Positions 1-5,384 of a DNA stretch of 64,000 nucleotides are shown here, piece by piece. The notes beneath the pieces were generated by a model. It searched no databases, was not told where the DNA came from, and worked only from the letters and a program-made list of their open reading frames with translations. This stretch comes from a virus. The translations under genes and the position numbers were made by a program. Location of the stretch: IMG/VR virus record IMGVR_UViG_3300022748_000015, positions 1-64,000 of that record; one strand, given 5' to 3'. Position 1 is the stretch's first letter, and every line of letters begins with the position of its first letter.

Positions 1-11
1 TTTTTTGCGTG

Positions 12-28
12 GAGAAAAAATAAATACG
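12..28 (+). repeat. 18-bp left-arm repeat, copy 1
   Basis: GAGAAAAAATAAATACG, first of eight copies of an A-tract repeat (core AGAAAAAATAAATAC) that separates the cassettes of the left arm. It lies 26 bp upstream of the -35 box of the first promoter. The same core recurs near 574, 1653, 2198, 3099, 3568, 4131 and 5005. Confidence 0.85.
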
Positions 29-34
29 CGGATC

Positions 35-84
35 CAACACGGGGTGTTGTTGATTTGACTTTTGATGGAAGGGGGTGGTAGGAT
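35..84 (+). promoter_or_regulatory. Promoter of first cassette with upstream palindrome
   Basis: TTGACT (55-60), 18-bp spacer, TAGGAT (79-84). Upstream lies a perfect inverted repeat CAACAC-GGG-GTGTTG (35-49) that could be an operator. The predicted start of transcription, about 91, lies inside the longest possible ORF that begins at 62, so that early start is unlikely. Confidence 0.7.
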
Positions 85-127
85 TGAGTTATCGCTGAAG
101 AGGAGTAGGCGGAAAGGGACAGAAGAA

Positions 128-481
128 GTGAAGAAGATTGCGTTGCAGATTGCGTCTAATGGCGATGTGACAGAGTTGGACATTAGCGAGAACTCGCTCA
201 AGGTTTTGCAGACTGCCGTTGATGGATACATTGAAGCAGTAGACATTTTCGAAGACCTCACCATGTGGGTGAACGAGGAGTTTCTACTTCGTAGCGAGCC
301 AGACCCAAACGCCATTGCGTCGGTTATTTTCTCTATGGTTGGCGGAAGTTACGCTATTCATGGAACAGTCGTTCTCACAGGTGGAACTGACGAAGAGGGC
401 AACACTCTAGGGCTAAGCCCAGACATTGCCGAGGAACTAAAAGGTTTCATTGTCGAGGCTAAGGCTGAGATGATGATTTAG
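128..481 (+). CDS. DUF3846-like small protein
   Basis: 117 aa. I choose GTG 128 because it follows GGAAAGGGACAGAAGAA, the same ribosome-binding pattern (AGGGACA) used by other left-arm genes, and because the upstream in-frame start at 62 lies between the -35 and -10 boxes. The sequence resembles the DUF3846 family: a LQTAVDGYIEAV segment, a WVNEE segment and an IHGTVVLTGG strand followed by an acidic turn. DUF3846 proteins are common small phage and plasmid proteins of unknown function, so no role is assigned. It is a monocistronic cassette with its own promoter and terminator. Confidence 0.8.
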   Translation: MKKIALQIASNGDVTELDISENSLKVLQTAVDGYIEAVDIFEDLTMWVNEEFLLRSEPDPNAIASVIFSMVGGSYAIHGTVVLTGGTDEEGNTLGLSPDIAEELKGFIVEAKAEMMI

Positions 482-513
482 GTTTATTGTCCCTCAACAA
501 TAAATAAGGGAAC

Positions 514-553
514 ACGGGTTAGATGCGCAAGCGTCTAGCCCGTTTTTCTTTTG
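514..553 (+). terminator. Terminator of first cassette
   Basis: CGGGTTAGATGC-GCAA-GCGTCTAGCCCG stem with two G-U pairs, followed by TTTTTCTTTT. Confidence 0.9.
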
Positions 554-573
554 TCTGACGGTTGGTTGCCTCA

Positions 574-591
574 GAGAAAAAATAAATACGC
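574..591 (+). repeat. 18-bp left-arm repeat, copy 2
   Basis: GAGAAAAAATAAATACGC, identical to copy 1 over the core. It lies 46 bp upstream of the next -35 box and just after the terminator of the preceding cassette. Confidence 0.9.
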
Positions 592-637
592 AGCGGGGCG
601 GGCGGGGCAAACAAATGACGACACTCGTTGGAAGTTG

Positions 638-666
638 TTGAAAATGTCCGAGGTATCTGGTATAGT
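638..666 (+). promoter_or_regulatory. Promoter of second cassette
   Basis: TTGAAA (638-643), 17-bp spacer, TATAGT (661-666). A conserved block TTGGAAGTT sits just upstream (629-637) and recurs before other left-arm promoters. Confidence 0.7.
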
Positions 667-693
667 TTGATTGTTAGCAGAAAGGGACAAGAG

Positions 694-933
694 ATGCTAA
701 AGACAGAACGAAAGAATGATTACGCAGAGTTTGCGTTCGAGGAAGTTATGCGTCTTGCTGGTGGCAAGAGCGAATACTCACCTCACATACTTGCCGCTAT
801 CTGGGCAGAGTGCCACAGAAACAAGCAACTACAAACCCTAGCAGGTATGTATCTAGTTGGCTCAAGCGAGCGTGCTGATAAAAACCTAAAGGCGTTGCGT
901 GCCGAGATTTTCAAGATTTTCTTGGAGCGTTAG
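694..933 (+). CDS. Small protein of unknown function
   Basis: 79 aa starting at ATG 694 behind GAAAGGGACAAGAG. The longer in-frame start at 628 lies upstream of the promoter and is rejected. The protein looks helical, with charged N-terminal and C-terminal ends (AEFAFEEVMRLAGG, IWAECHRNKQLQTLAG). No family recognised. It is the first gene of a run of four closely packed or overlapping ORFs reaching 1589. Confidence 0.75.
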   Translation: MLKTERKNDYAEFAFEEVMRLAGGKSEYSPHILAAIWAECHRNKQLQTLAGMYLVGSSERADKNLKALRAEIFKIFLER

Positions 934-935
934 AG

Positions 936-1208
936 ATGTTCGCTTGGCTAGTTATTGTTGTAATTATTGTTGTATTCGCCAATGCGTTTTCGGAGCAAGG
1001 CAAGAACAAACAAAAACCGCAATACACACGAGCAACTAACACGGAGAAGTTTGTAATCGGCGACTTGGTCCGTATCAAGGGTGAGAGCCACGAGTGGGCT
1101 ATTGTTCAGATTTTAGATGACAATCGAGTATTGCTGGACTACAATGATGACGGTAATGACTACGAGGCATTATTGGTGGCAGGTATGGAAGAAGTGGGGT
1201 TGGCATAG
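936..1208 (+). CDS. Small membrane-anchored protein with SH3-like tail
   Basis: 90 aa. Residues 1-18 form one hydrophobic membrane helix (FAWLVIVVIIVVFANAF). The cytosolic part contains FVIGDLVRIKGESHEWAIVQIL and DNRVLLDY segments, which look like a small SH3/KOW-type beta barrel. The start lies 2 bases after the preceding stop, with GGAGCG as ribosome-binding site inside the upstream gene. Its stop overlaps the next start by one base (TAGTG). Function unknown; membrane plus barrel suggests a host-envelope target, but this is inference. Confidence 0.75.
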   Translation: MFAWLVIVVIIVVFANAFSEQGKNKQKPQYTRATNTEKFVIGDLVRIKGESHEWAIVQILDDNRVLLDYNDDGNDYEALLVAGMEEVGLA

Positions 1209-1408
1209 TGAAAACTATTTGGTATCGGTTCTGGTATAAGTTCTGGCGTAGCGTTGGGTCGGTAGCGTTCTTGGCTTTCCACACTTCGCAGACCTTGGCT
1301 CACAAGTCGTATCTCGCAGGTGGTCGCAGAGGTCGTAGAGCGAAACGCCCCCTCACGGCTATCTATCGCTTTTTCCAAAAGGTGCGTGGTTCTTTTGCCA
1401 GAGGATAA
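1208..1408 (+). CDS. Small basic aromatic-rich protein
   Basis: 66 aa starting at GTG 1208, which overlaps the previous stop by one base, so it is likely translationally coupled. The N-terminus is rich in Trp, Tyr and Phe (WYRFWYKFWRS), and the middle is very basic (GGRRGRRAKR). No family recognised. The coding case rests on the coupled start and tight packing only. Confidence 0.5.
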   Translation: MKTIWYRFWYKFWRSVGSVAFLAFHTSQTLAHKSYLAGGRRGRRAKRPLTAIYRFFQKVRGSFARG

Positions 1409-1436
1409 AACAACTGACCGAGAGGGTATCTCGGTG

Positions 1437-1589
1437 ATGTTCAAGGGCTTGGCAGTAGGTTGTTGGTTCGTTGCCGTAGGTGGCTTCATAGGCGGTGGCT
1501 ACGCTGGGCGAAACCTTGGATTGCTAGTTGCCTTGATTATCGGTGGCGTGGTTTGTCGTTTCTTTCAGAAATGGTTTGCTGACGAATAA
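1437..1589 (+). CDS. Small glycine-rich membrane protein
   Basis: 50 aa. ATG 1437 follows GAGAGGG at about 10 bases; longer in-frame starts from 1320 would overlap the preceding gene. Two hydrophobic segments (LAVGCWFVAVGGFIGGGYAG and LGLLVALIIGGVVCRF) form a glycine-zipper-like hairpin, followed by KWFADE. Glycine-zipper membrane hairpins occur in small phage membrane proteins, but no role can be assigned. Last gene before a strong terminator. Confidence 0.55.
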   Translation: MFKGLAVGCWFVAVGGFIGGGYAGRNLGLLVALIIGGVVCRFFQKWFADE

Positions 1590-1602
1590 CCCAAAGATTT
1601 GA

Positions 1603-1638
1603 CCCCTTACCTGAAAAGGTAGGGGGTTTCTTTTTTTT
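1603..1638 (+). terminator. Terminator of second cassette
   Basis: CCCCTTACC-TGAA-AAGGTAGGGG stem followed by GTTTCTTTTTTTT. Confidence 0.9.
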
Positions 1639-1652
1639 GGTCGAGGTGGCGA

Positions 1653-1670
1653 GTGTATTTATTTTTTCTT
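1653..1670 (-). repeat. 18-bp left-arm repeat, copy 3 (inverted)
   Basis: On the - strand reads AAGAAAAAATAAATACAC. It sits 15 bp after a terminator and 37 bp before the next -35 box. Its orientation is opposite to copies 1 and 2, although the flanking genes run the same way. Confidence 0.88.
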
Positions 1671-1707
1671 GAGATGAGATGATGAGCGCAACTTTCAACG
1701 AATGGCT

Positions 1708-1762
1708 TTGACTTTCGTTAGTTGTTGGTGTATGATTGAACTATCACCAAGGACAGGTGATA
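1708..1762 (+). promoter_or_regulatory. Promoter plus inverted repeat at +1
   Basis: TTGACT (1708-1713), 17-bp spacer, TATGAT (1731-1736). Five bases after the -10 box comes TATCACC-AAGGACA-GGTGATA (1742-1762), a 7-bp inverted repeat that would form a hairpin at the very 5' end of the RNA or act as an operator. Confidence 0.8.
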
Positions 1763-1784
1763 ACACAACAAACAGAGGGACAAA

Positions 1785-2138
1785 ATGAAACACTTCAACA
1801 ACGCAGGCGTGGAACTGATTTCCGTAACCGAGGCTCTAGTAGAGGCAGAAGCCTCAAAGCGTTTGGGCTACAAGTCGAACACTAACTACACTGGAACTGC
1901 CGTCTACAACTTTGTGAACTACAAGACCAAGGACTTGAAAGTTCAGGGCAAGGTTGGAACTGTAAAGTTCTTTACTGCTAGTGCTGTTCGTAAGTTGGTC
2001 GCTGACTACATCGAGTTGCACACTGCCCCGAAGATTTCAGGTCACACGGTTCGTCAGGTGAACACTCTGCTGGAAAAGGCAAAGTCAGACCCTGCTGTTG
2101 CCAAGTATCTGGTTCAGGTGCTTACCAAGGTCGCATAG
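1785..2138 (+). CDS. Left-arm protein of unknown function
   Basis: 117 aa, ATG 1785 behind CAGAGGGACAAA, a textbook left-arm ribosome-binding site. Basic, with a central AVYNFVNYKTKDLKVQGKVG beta segment and a helical C-terminal half (VRQVNTLLEKAK...YLVQVLTKVA). It may bind nucleic acid, judging only by charge and size; no family recognised. Single-gene cassette with strong promoter, 5' hairpin and terminator, implying high early expression. Confidence 0.8.
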   Translation: MKHFNNAGVELISVTEALVEAEASKRLGYKSNTNYTGTAVYNFVNYKTKDLKVQGKVGTVKFFTASAVRKLVADYIELHTAPKISGHTVRQVNTLLEKAKSDPAVAKYLVQVLTKVA

Positions 2139-2150
2139 GTTTTCAAGCAA

Positions 2151-2180
2151 GCCCCCGTCGCAAGGCGGGGGTTTTCTTTT
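2151..2180 (+). terminator. Terminator of third cassette
   Basis: CCCCCG-TCGCAAGG-CGGGGG stem followed by TTTTCTTTT. Confidence 0.88.
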
Positions 2181-2196
2181 GCCGTGCCGAAGTCGA

Positions 2197-2213
2197 GCGT
2201 ATTTATTTTTTCT
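2197..2213 (-). repeat. 18-bp left-arm repeat, copy 4 (inverted)
   Basis: GCGTATTTATTTTTTCT on the + strand, the inverse of the repeat core. It is followed at 2239-2246 by the octamer ACACGGCT and at 2253-2260 by GGGAAGTT, two blocks that recur in other inter-cassette gaps. Confidence 0.88.
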
Positions 2214-2258
2214 AGCAGCCGGCGGGAGCAATGAACGAACACGGCTATTCGTGGGAAG

Positions 2259-2308
2259 TTAGCAAAATGTCGGTGGTGCGTGCTAGTATCTAGTTACCTT
2301 TTGAAAGG
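2259..2308 (+). promoter_or_regulatory. Extended -10 promoter with RBS-overlapping palindrome
   Basis: TTAGCA (2259-2264) and TAGTAT (2284-2289), with TGC directly upstream making an extended -10. The 19-bp spacing suggests the extended -10 carries most of the strength. CCTTT-TG-AAAGG (2297-2308) follows and overlaps the ribosome-binding site GAAAGGGG. Confidence 0.6.
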
Positions 2309-2316
2309 GGTTTGAA

Positions 2317-2532
2317 ATGTTGGAGTGTATCAACTGTGGCGAGGCGTATGACGAGAACAATGTCCCGTTGTGTGCTGGGTATGATGATGGCGTAACCAAG
2401 TGCGTAGATGTTCGTATGTGCGAGGGTTGCGAGGAGAACGAGGCGCAGAGTGGTGACGACTTGTGCGAACGTTGCGAGCGTGAGTGGGCGCAGGAGCGAG
2501 CAGACCGCGAGTGGGATTATTGGCACGCCTAA
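2317..2532 (+). CDS. Small zinc-binding-like Cys-rich protein
   Basis: 71 aa, ATG 2317 behind GAAAGGGG. There are nine Cys in pairs (CINCGEAYDE, CEGCEENE, CERCERE), a pattern typical of small zinc ribbons, followed by a charged helix ending DREWDYWHA. Zinc binding is inferred from CxxC spacing. Such proteins often bind a nucleic acid or host protein; no specific family recognised. No terminator separates it from the next promoter 8 bp downstream. Confidence 0.75.
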   Translation: MLECINCGEAYDENNVPLCAGYDDGVTKCVDVRMCEGCEENEAQSGDDLCERCEREWAQERADREWDYWHA

Positions 2533-2539
2533 AAAGGAT

Positions 2540-2567
2540 TTGACTTTTTGGTTTTATCTGGTAGGCT
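2540..2567 (+). promoter_or_regulatory. Promoter of membrane-protein cassette
   Basis: TTGACT (2540-2545), 16-bp spacer, TAGGCT (2562-2567). It begins 8 bp after the preceding stop codon. Confidence 0.6.
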
Positions 2568-2610
2568 TGACTTATCAGCCAAGAGGTTGAGTAAACGAAA
2601 GAGGGACAAA

Positions 2611-2832
2611 ATGAAGTTTGTAATCCGCCGAGCAGTAGTTGCTCTAATCGCTATGCCAGTAGTTGCTGGTGCTTATGTTCTAGGCTGTGCCGTTCTAATC
2701 GGACTTGGTGCTGGTGCTAGTTTCACGGTGAATGAGGCTTGGGTAAATGGTTTTGAGATTGCTGGTGCTTGCGCTCTAGTGTTCACCTTTAGCACTCAGT
2801 TGAACAACTGGTTTGAAAAGGTAGGTGCGTAA
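2611..2832 (+). CDS. Small two-helix membrane protein
   Basis: 73 aa, ATG 2611 behind GAAAGAGGGACAAA; the in-frame start at 2548 lies inside the promoter. Two membrane helices are clear: roughly residues 7-31 (VVALIAMPVVAGAYVLGCAV and following) and 46-62 (GFEIAGACALVFTFS). A basic N-terminus (MKFVIRR) suggests N-in topology. Function unknown. The stop overlaps the next start by one base (TAATG). Confidence 0.75.
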   Translation: MKFVIRRAVVALIAMPVVAGAYVLGCAVLIGLGAGASFTVNEAWVNGFEIAGACALVFTFSTQLNNWFEKVGA

Positions 2833-2987
2833 TGTCGGGCATCGAGATTACTGTCTACAACGCAGACCAAAGCATAGTTTGCCAGCCCTCGTATGAGGCT
2901 CACACTATCGAGCGTGCCAGCGAGATTATTCAGGCAACCAAAGGATTGCTAAAGGCTGGGCAGACCATTAGCGTCAGAGCCTACTAG
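2832..2987 (+). CDS. 51-aa protein coupled to membrane protein
   Basis: 51 aa, beginning at ATG 2832 in a TAATG stop-start overlap, which indicates translational coupling. Sequence runs MSGIEITVYNADQ, then a helix HTIERASEIIQATKGLL, then a strand QTISVRAY. It has an alpha/beta look with no known family. The terminator begins 12 bases after its stop, which supports it as the last gene of the cassette. Confidence 0.7.
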   Translation: MSGIEITVYNADQSIVCQPSYEAHTIERASEIIQATKGLLKAGQTISVRAY

Positions 2988-2999
2988 GTTTCAAGAAAA

Positions 3000-3030
3000 G
3001 ACCCCTTGCTTCGGCAGGGGGTTTTTCTTT
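3000..3030 (+). terminator. Terminator after two-gene membrane cassette
   Basis: ACCCCTTGC-TTCG-GCAGGGGGT stem with a UUCG tetraloop, then TTTTCTTTT. Confidence 0.93.
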
Positions 3031-3066
3031 TGTCTGAAGTTCGTGGGAAGTTGAACACGGCTGATT

Positions 3067-3088
3067 TCGTGCGAACGCACGATTTTTT
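3067..3088 (+). terminator. Second, orphan terminator hairpin
   Basis: TCGTGC-GAAC-GCACGA followed by TTTTTT. It lies 37 bp after the previous terminator, with no ORF between them. It may be a back-up terminator or the remnant of a lost cassette. ACACGGCT (3055-3062) and GGGAAGTT (3045-3052) lie just upstream, as if a promoter block had been left without a gene. Confidence 0.7.
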
Positions 3089-3097
3089 GAAAGGGGA

Positions 3098-3115
3098 GCG
3101 TATTTATTTTTTCTT
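3098..3115 (-). repeat. 18-bp left-arm repeat, copy 5 (inverted)
   Basis: GCGTATTTATTTTTTCTT, inverse orientation, 26 bp before the next -35 box. Confidence 0.9.
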
Positions 3116-3141
3116 GGCAGACCCGCTGGGCGTGCCAGGAT

Positions 3142-3196
3142 TTGACTTCAGGCGATTTAGAGGGTATGATTGTTGTATCAATCAGGTTGGTTGATA
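3142..3196 (+). promoter_or_regulatory. Promoter plus inverted repeat at +1
   Basis: TTGACT (3142-3147), 17-bp spacer, TATGAT (3165-3170). Again five bases later comes an inverted repeat, TATCAA-TCAGGTTGG-TTGATA (3176-3196). The geometry is the same as at 1708-1762. Confidence 0.8.
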
Positions 3197-3222
3197 GCAC
3201 CACCAGATAGAGGGACAACAAG

Positions 3223-3492
3223 ATGAGCAACTACCTAAACCCAAACGAGGCAACCGTTGGTATGCCAGCAACTTACTGTATTGGCAGTGACCGTTACGCA
3301 ACTGCCGTGACCGAGATTTTCCACTTCAAGACTGGCGCAAAGGCTGGACAGGTAAAGGCAATCCTCGCAGGAACTCGTATGTTCACACTTCGCACCAAGG
3401 GTCGCAAGGCTGGCTACCTTGTTCGTGAGGGCGGGGACTATGGCGTGCTCCACCTCGGCTGGGCTGAGGACTATCGTGACCCCCACTTCTAA
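3223..3492 (+). CDS. Small phage protein of the SDRYA...YRDPxF type
   Basis: 89 aa, ATG 3223 behind AGAGGGACAACAAG. It has the features of a small protein family seen across phages: an early GMPATYCIGSDRYATAVTE segment, a central beta-rich core with a TFTLR-like strand (here MFTLRTKGRKAG), and an LHLGWAEDYRDPHF ending. Members have no assigned function that I know of. Single-gene cassette. Confidence 0.8.
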   Translation: MSNYLNPNEATVGMPATYCIGSDRYATAVTEIFHFKTGAKAGQVKAILAGTRMFTLRTKGRKAGYLVREGGDYGVLHLGWAEDYRDPHF

Positions 3493-3509
3493 AGAGTAGG
3501 ACAGAGGAG

Positions 3510-3538
3510 GCTCACCCGAAAGGGTGGGCTTCTTTTTT
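3510..3538 (+). terminator. Terminator of fifth cassette
   Basis: GCTCACCC-GAAA-GGGTGGGC stem followed by TTCTTTTTT. Confidence 0.92.
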
Positions 3539-3566
3539 GTCTAGGGGGTCTTGATTTTTTTGCATA

Positions 3567-3584
3567 GCGTATTTATTTTTTCTC
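3567..3584 (-). repeat. 18-bp left-arm repeat, copy 6 (inverted)
   Basis: GCGTATTTATTTTTTCTC, inverse orientation, followed by ACACGGCT at 3597-3604. Confidence 0.9.
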
Positions 3585-3642
3585 GCACGGTAGATGACAC
3601 GGCTATTCCAAAAACTTTTTTCAACTTTTTTCGTGTTTCGAT

Positions 3643-3684
3643 TTGACATTAGGCAAATACCCCTGTAATGTTGGTATTACCAAC
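3643..3684 (+). promoter_or_regulatory. Promoter plus perfect palindrome at +1
   Basis: TTGACA (3643-3648), 17-bp spacer, TAATGT (3666-3671). GTTGGTA-T-TACCAAC (3670-3684) is a perfect 7-bp-arm palindrome overlapping the end of the -10 box. Confidence 0.65.
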
Positions 3685-3724
3685 AAAGGTTGGATAAATA
3701 AAAAAGACAAAAGGACAAACCGAA

Positions 3725-4054
3725 ATGGCAGTAGCAACCAAGAGCAACAAGACCACCAAGACCGCAAAGACCACCAAGGTCGAACTAACCGAGGCTGGCG
3801 TAAAGGCTCTCAACGCTTTCAACAAGGCAAAGCAGGCAGAGGCTAAGGCAAAGGCTCTCAAGGCTAAGGCAGAGGCTATGCTTCGTGCCGAGTTGGGCGA
3901 GGCAACCGAGGCAACTGTTCAGGGCGTAGTTGCCGTCAAGGTAATCGCAAGCAAGACTTCTTCGTTTGACCGCAAGGCTCTGCTGGAGAACTACCCAGAG
4001 GCTTATGGCGCAACCTACCGTGAAACCGAGTATGACTACCTAAAGACCCTCTAA
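3725..4054 (+). CDS. Lys/Ala-rich protein with phage C-terminal module
   Basis: 109 aa, ATG 3725 behind AAGGACAAACCGAA. Residues 1-60 are Lys/Ala/Thr-rich and strongly helical (NKTTKTAKTTK..., AKQAEAKAKALKAKAEAM), like a histone-tail or coiled-coil. Residues 75-109 (SSFDRKALLENYPEAYGATY...) resemble a short module seen in other phage proteins. DNA or RNA binding is likely from charge. The gene has its own promoter, palindrome and terminator. Confidence 0.78.
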   Translation: MAVATKSNKTTKTAKTTKVELTEAGVKALNAFNKAKQAEAKAKALKAKAEAMLRAELGEATEATVQGVVAVKVIASKTSSFDRKALLENYPEAYGATYRETEYDYLKTL

Positions 4055-4070
4055 GGGTCGCTAGGTTCAA

Positions 4071-4107
4071 GCCCACTCACCCGCAAGGGCGGGTGGGTTT
4101 TTCTTTT
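4071..4107 (+). terminator. Terminator of sixth cassette
   Basis: CCCACTCACCC-GCAA-GGGCGGGTGGG imperfect stem, followed by TTTTTCTTTT. Confidence 0.88.
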
Positions 4108-4130
4108 GCCGTGGGTCGGCTAGGGGGTTG

Positions 4131-4148
4131 GAGAAAAAATAAATACAG
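4131..4148 (+). repeat. 18-bp left-arm repeat, copy 7
   Basis: GAGAAAAAATAAATACAG, direct orientation, followed by ACACGGCT at 4164-4171 and TTGGAAGTT at 4175. Confidence 0.88.
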
Positions 4149-4216
4149 ATAGCACGGCAGGTAACACGGCTTCATTGGAAGTTTGTTGGAAGTTTGCTAG
4201 GTTTTGGTGTTTTGAT

Positions 4217-4259
4217 TTGCTTTGATTTGGTTACCCTGCTATGCTTGCTCTTACAAGCA
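4217..4259 (+). promoter_or_regulatory. Extended -10 promoter with inverted repeat
   Basis: TTGCTT (4217-4222), 17-bp spacer, TATGCT (4240-4245) preceded by TGC. The inverted repeat TGCTTG-CTCTTA-CAAGCA (4242-4259) overlaps the -10 box. Confidence 0.6.
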
Positions 4260-4286
4260 GTTCAAACCAACCCAAGGAGTTTCCAG

Positions 4287-4532
4287 ATGTCAGCAGTAGT
4301 TACCACCCCAGCAGTTGCCGTAGAGGTTCTAGGTCAGAGCGTGACTATCGCAGACCGCCACTTCACTTTCGCAGAGTTGTCTGCCGTTCTATCCCCTGCC
4401 GAGATTGTGCTTATCTGCCGTGCCTTGTCGCAGGCTTCCTACGACAACCGTGACTTCGAGGAGGGCTGGGCAATGGGAGTGCTTTCCAATAAGTTTGACC
4501 CAGCCTATGCCGAGGCAGTAGCCAGCCTCTAG
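4287..4532 (+). CDS. Small acidic-ended protein, last left-arm gene
   Basis: 81 aa. ATG 4287 is chosen because CAAGGAG lies at the right distance and because the longer ORF start at 4194 lies upstream of the promoter. It has an N-terminal beta region (VAVEVLGQSVTIADRHFTF), then helices with LSPAEIVLICRALSQASYD and GWAMGVLSNKFD. No family recognised. The last small cassette before the gene-free region. Confidence 0.75.
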   Translation: MSAVVTTPAVAVEVLGQSVTIADRHFTFAELSAVLSPAEIVLICRALSQASYDNRDFEEGWAMGVLSNKFDPAYAEAVASL

Positions 4533-4550
4533 CGCAGGCATACCGACAAG

Positions 4551-4580
4551 CCCTCTGCCGATAGGCAGGGGGTTTTTGTC
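4551..4580 (+). terminator. Terminator closing the left arm
   Basis: CCCTCTGCC-GATA-GGCAGGGGG stem followed by TTTTTGTCTT. Confidence 0.92.
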
Positions 4581-4589
4581 TTGCCGTAG

Positions 4590-5003
4590 GTGTTTGCCGT
4601 AGCCCAACCATAGCCAAGGCGTTTGCCGTGGCACACCCTAGGCAGGCTTCTAGAGGGGCATAGAGGGCTTTAGGTATTCATTCCTAGCGACTTATCAAGA
4701 ATGTAGGCAAAGGCTTCCTAGGGGCTTCTAGGGGCTTTCTAGGCTATGTTCGCTTATCTAAGCACTCATAGACCTCGCCTAACCCAGCCCAGCCAGCCCA
4801 GACCAGAGTCTAGGCAAGTAGACCCAGCCCAGCCTCTAGCAACTTCTAACCAAGCCCAGCCCAGCCTTAGACCAACCTAGGCAGACCTAGAGCCTTGACT
4901 TAGTTAGTCAAGCCCACCTAGATAAACAAGAGCCTAGACCTAGATAGACAAGACCCTCTTTACTTAGTCAATGACTATCAACCAGCCAGCCAACCAGCCA
5001 GCC
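4590..5003. other. Gene-free region with short repeats and palindromes
   Basis: No credible ORF on either strand. By eye there are about thirteen CTAG tetramers between 4635 and 4945. GGCTTCCTAGG, GGCTTCTAGG and GGCTTTCTAGG stand in tandem at 4712-4743, with degenerate copies upstream. CCCAGCCCAGCC-type repeats recur near 4784, 4823 and 4853, and CCAGCCAGCC near 4981-5003. There are two palindromes sharing AGTCAA: CTTGACT-TAGTT-AGTCAAG (4894-4912) and TAGTCA-A-TGACTA (4965-4977). The first overlaps a possible promoter, TTGACT-18-TAGATA (4895-4924). Replication origin, packaging site or regulatory hub are all possible. Confidence 0.6.
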
Positions 5004-5004
5004 A

Positions 5005-5022
5005 AAGAAAAAATAAAGACAG
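5005..5022 (+). repeat. 18-bp left-arm repeat, copy 8 (diverged)
   Basis: AAGAAAAAATAAAGACAG, with one core change (TAAAGAC for TAAATAC). It sits directly beside the CIRCE-like element. Confidence 0.75.
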
Positions 5023-5027
5023 AGGCG

Positions 5028-5054
5028 CTAGCACTCGACAGACAGGAGTGCTAA
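5028..5054 (+). promoter_or_regulatory. CIRCE element (HrcA operator)
   Basis: CTAGCACTC, nine bases, GAGTGCTAA. The consensus CIRCE is TTAGCACTC-N9-GAGTGCTAA, so 17 of 18 defined bases match and the spacer is exactly nine. CIRCE is the binding site of the heat-shock repressor HrcA, normally found upstream of groEL or hrcA-dnaK operons. No chaperone gene is in this window, and the nearest downstream gene (5479) has its own promoter 250 bp away. On the - strand the site is preceded by GGTTGGAAGTTGTG, which resembles the conserved block before left-arm promoters. Confidence 0.85.
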
Positions 5055-5307
5055 CACAACTTCCAACCAGAGAGGCAAGCCCAGACCCCCCACCTCGATT
5101 TAGGAAACAATCCGAGGGGTCACCACATATAGCAGCTGCCCTCTCGCACCCCAAAAGCAGTCAGCGTCCACTATACAACACTATGCCGTTTCTGCAAATA
5201 CCTCCGAATCTCCAGGGAAATAGACCCCCCTTTTCTAAAATCCGGCTCCACAAATTTTCAAAAAAATCGTCCAAACTCTAAAAAATAGACGCCCCTATTT
5301 TTACTAC

Positions 5308-5384
5308 TTGACAACGTTCCCACCCCCATGTGATACTCTTTTAAGACGGAGAGCATCCCAGACGCTAAAGGTTTAGGGTGCTCT
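5308..5384 (+). promoter_or_regulatory. Strong lysis promoter and structured leader
   Basis: TTGACA (5308-5313), 18-bp spacer, GATACT (5332-5337) with an extended TGT just upstream. The RNA would begin near 5344 and fold AGAGCA-CCC (5350-5359, one bulged T) against GGGTGCTCT (5376-5384). A competing inner pairing CTAA/TTAG (5365-5368 and 5373-5376) is possible. The leader to ATG 5479 is about 135 nt, the longest in the window apart from the left arm, so the hairpin may regulate expression. Confidence 0.7.

Noticed and set aside
62-127. Upstream extension of the first gene
   Set aside because: It lies between the -35 and -10 boxes of the promoter; the GTG at 128 with a proper ribosome-binding site is better.
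12-5022. The 18-bp repeats as a CRISPR array
   Set aside because: Spacing varies from about 400 to 1100 bp and genes lie between the copies.
5048-5281. 77-codon ORF on the + strand
   Set aside because: Its GTG lies inside the CIRCE-like element, there is no ribosome-binding site, and the composition is random, rich in Pro, Ser and Lys.
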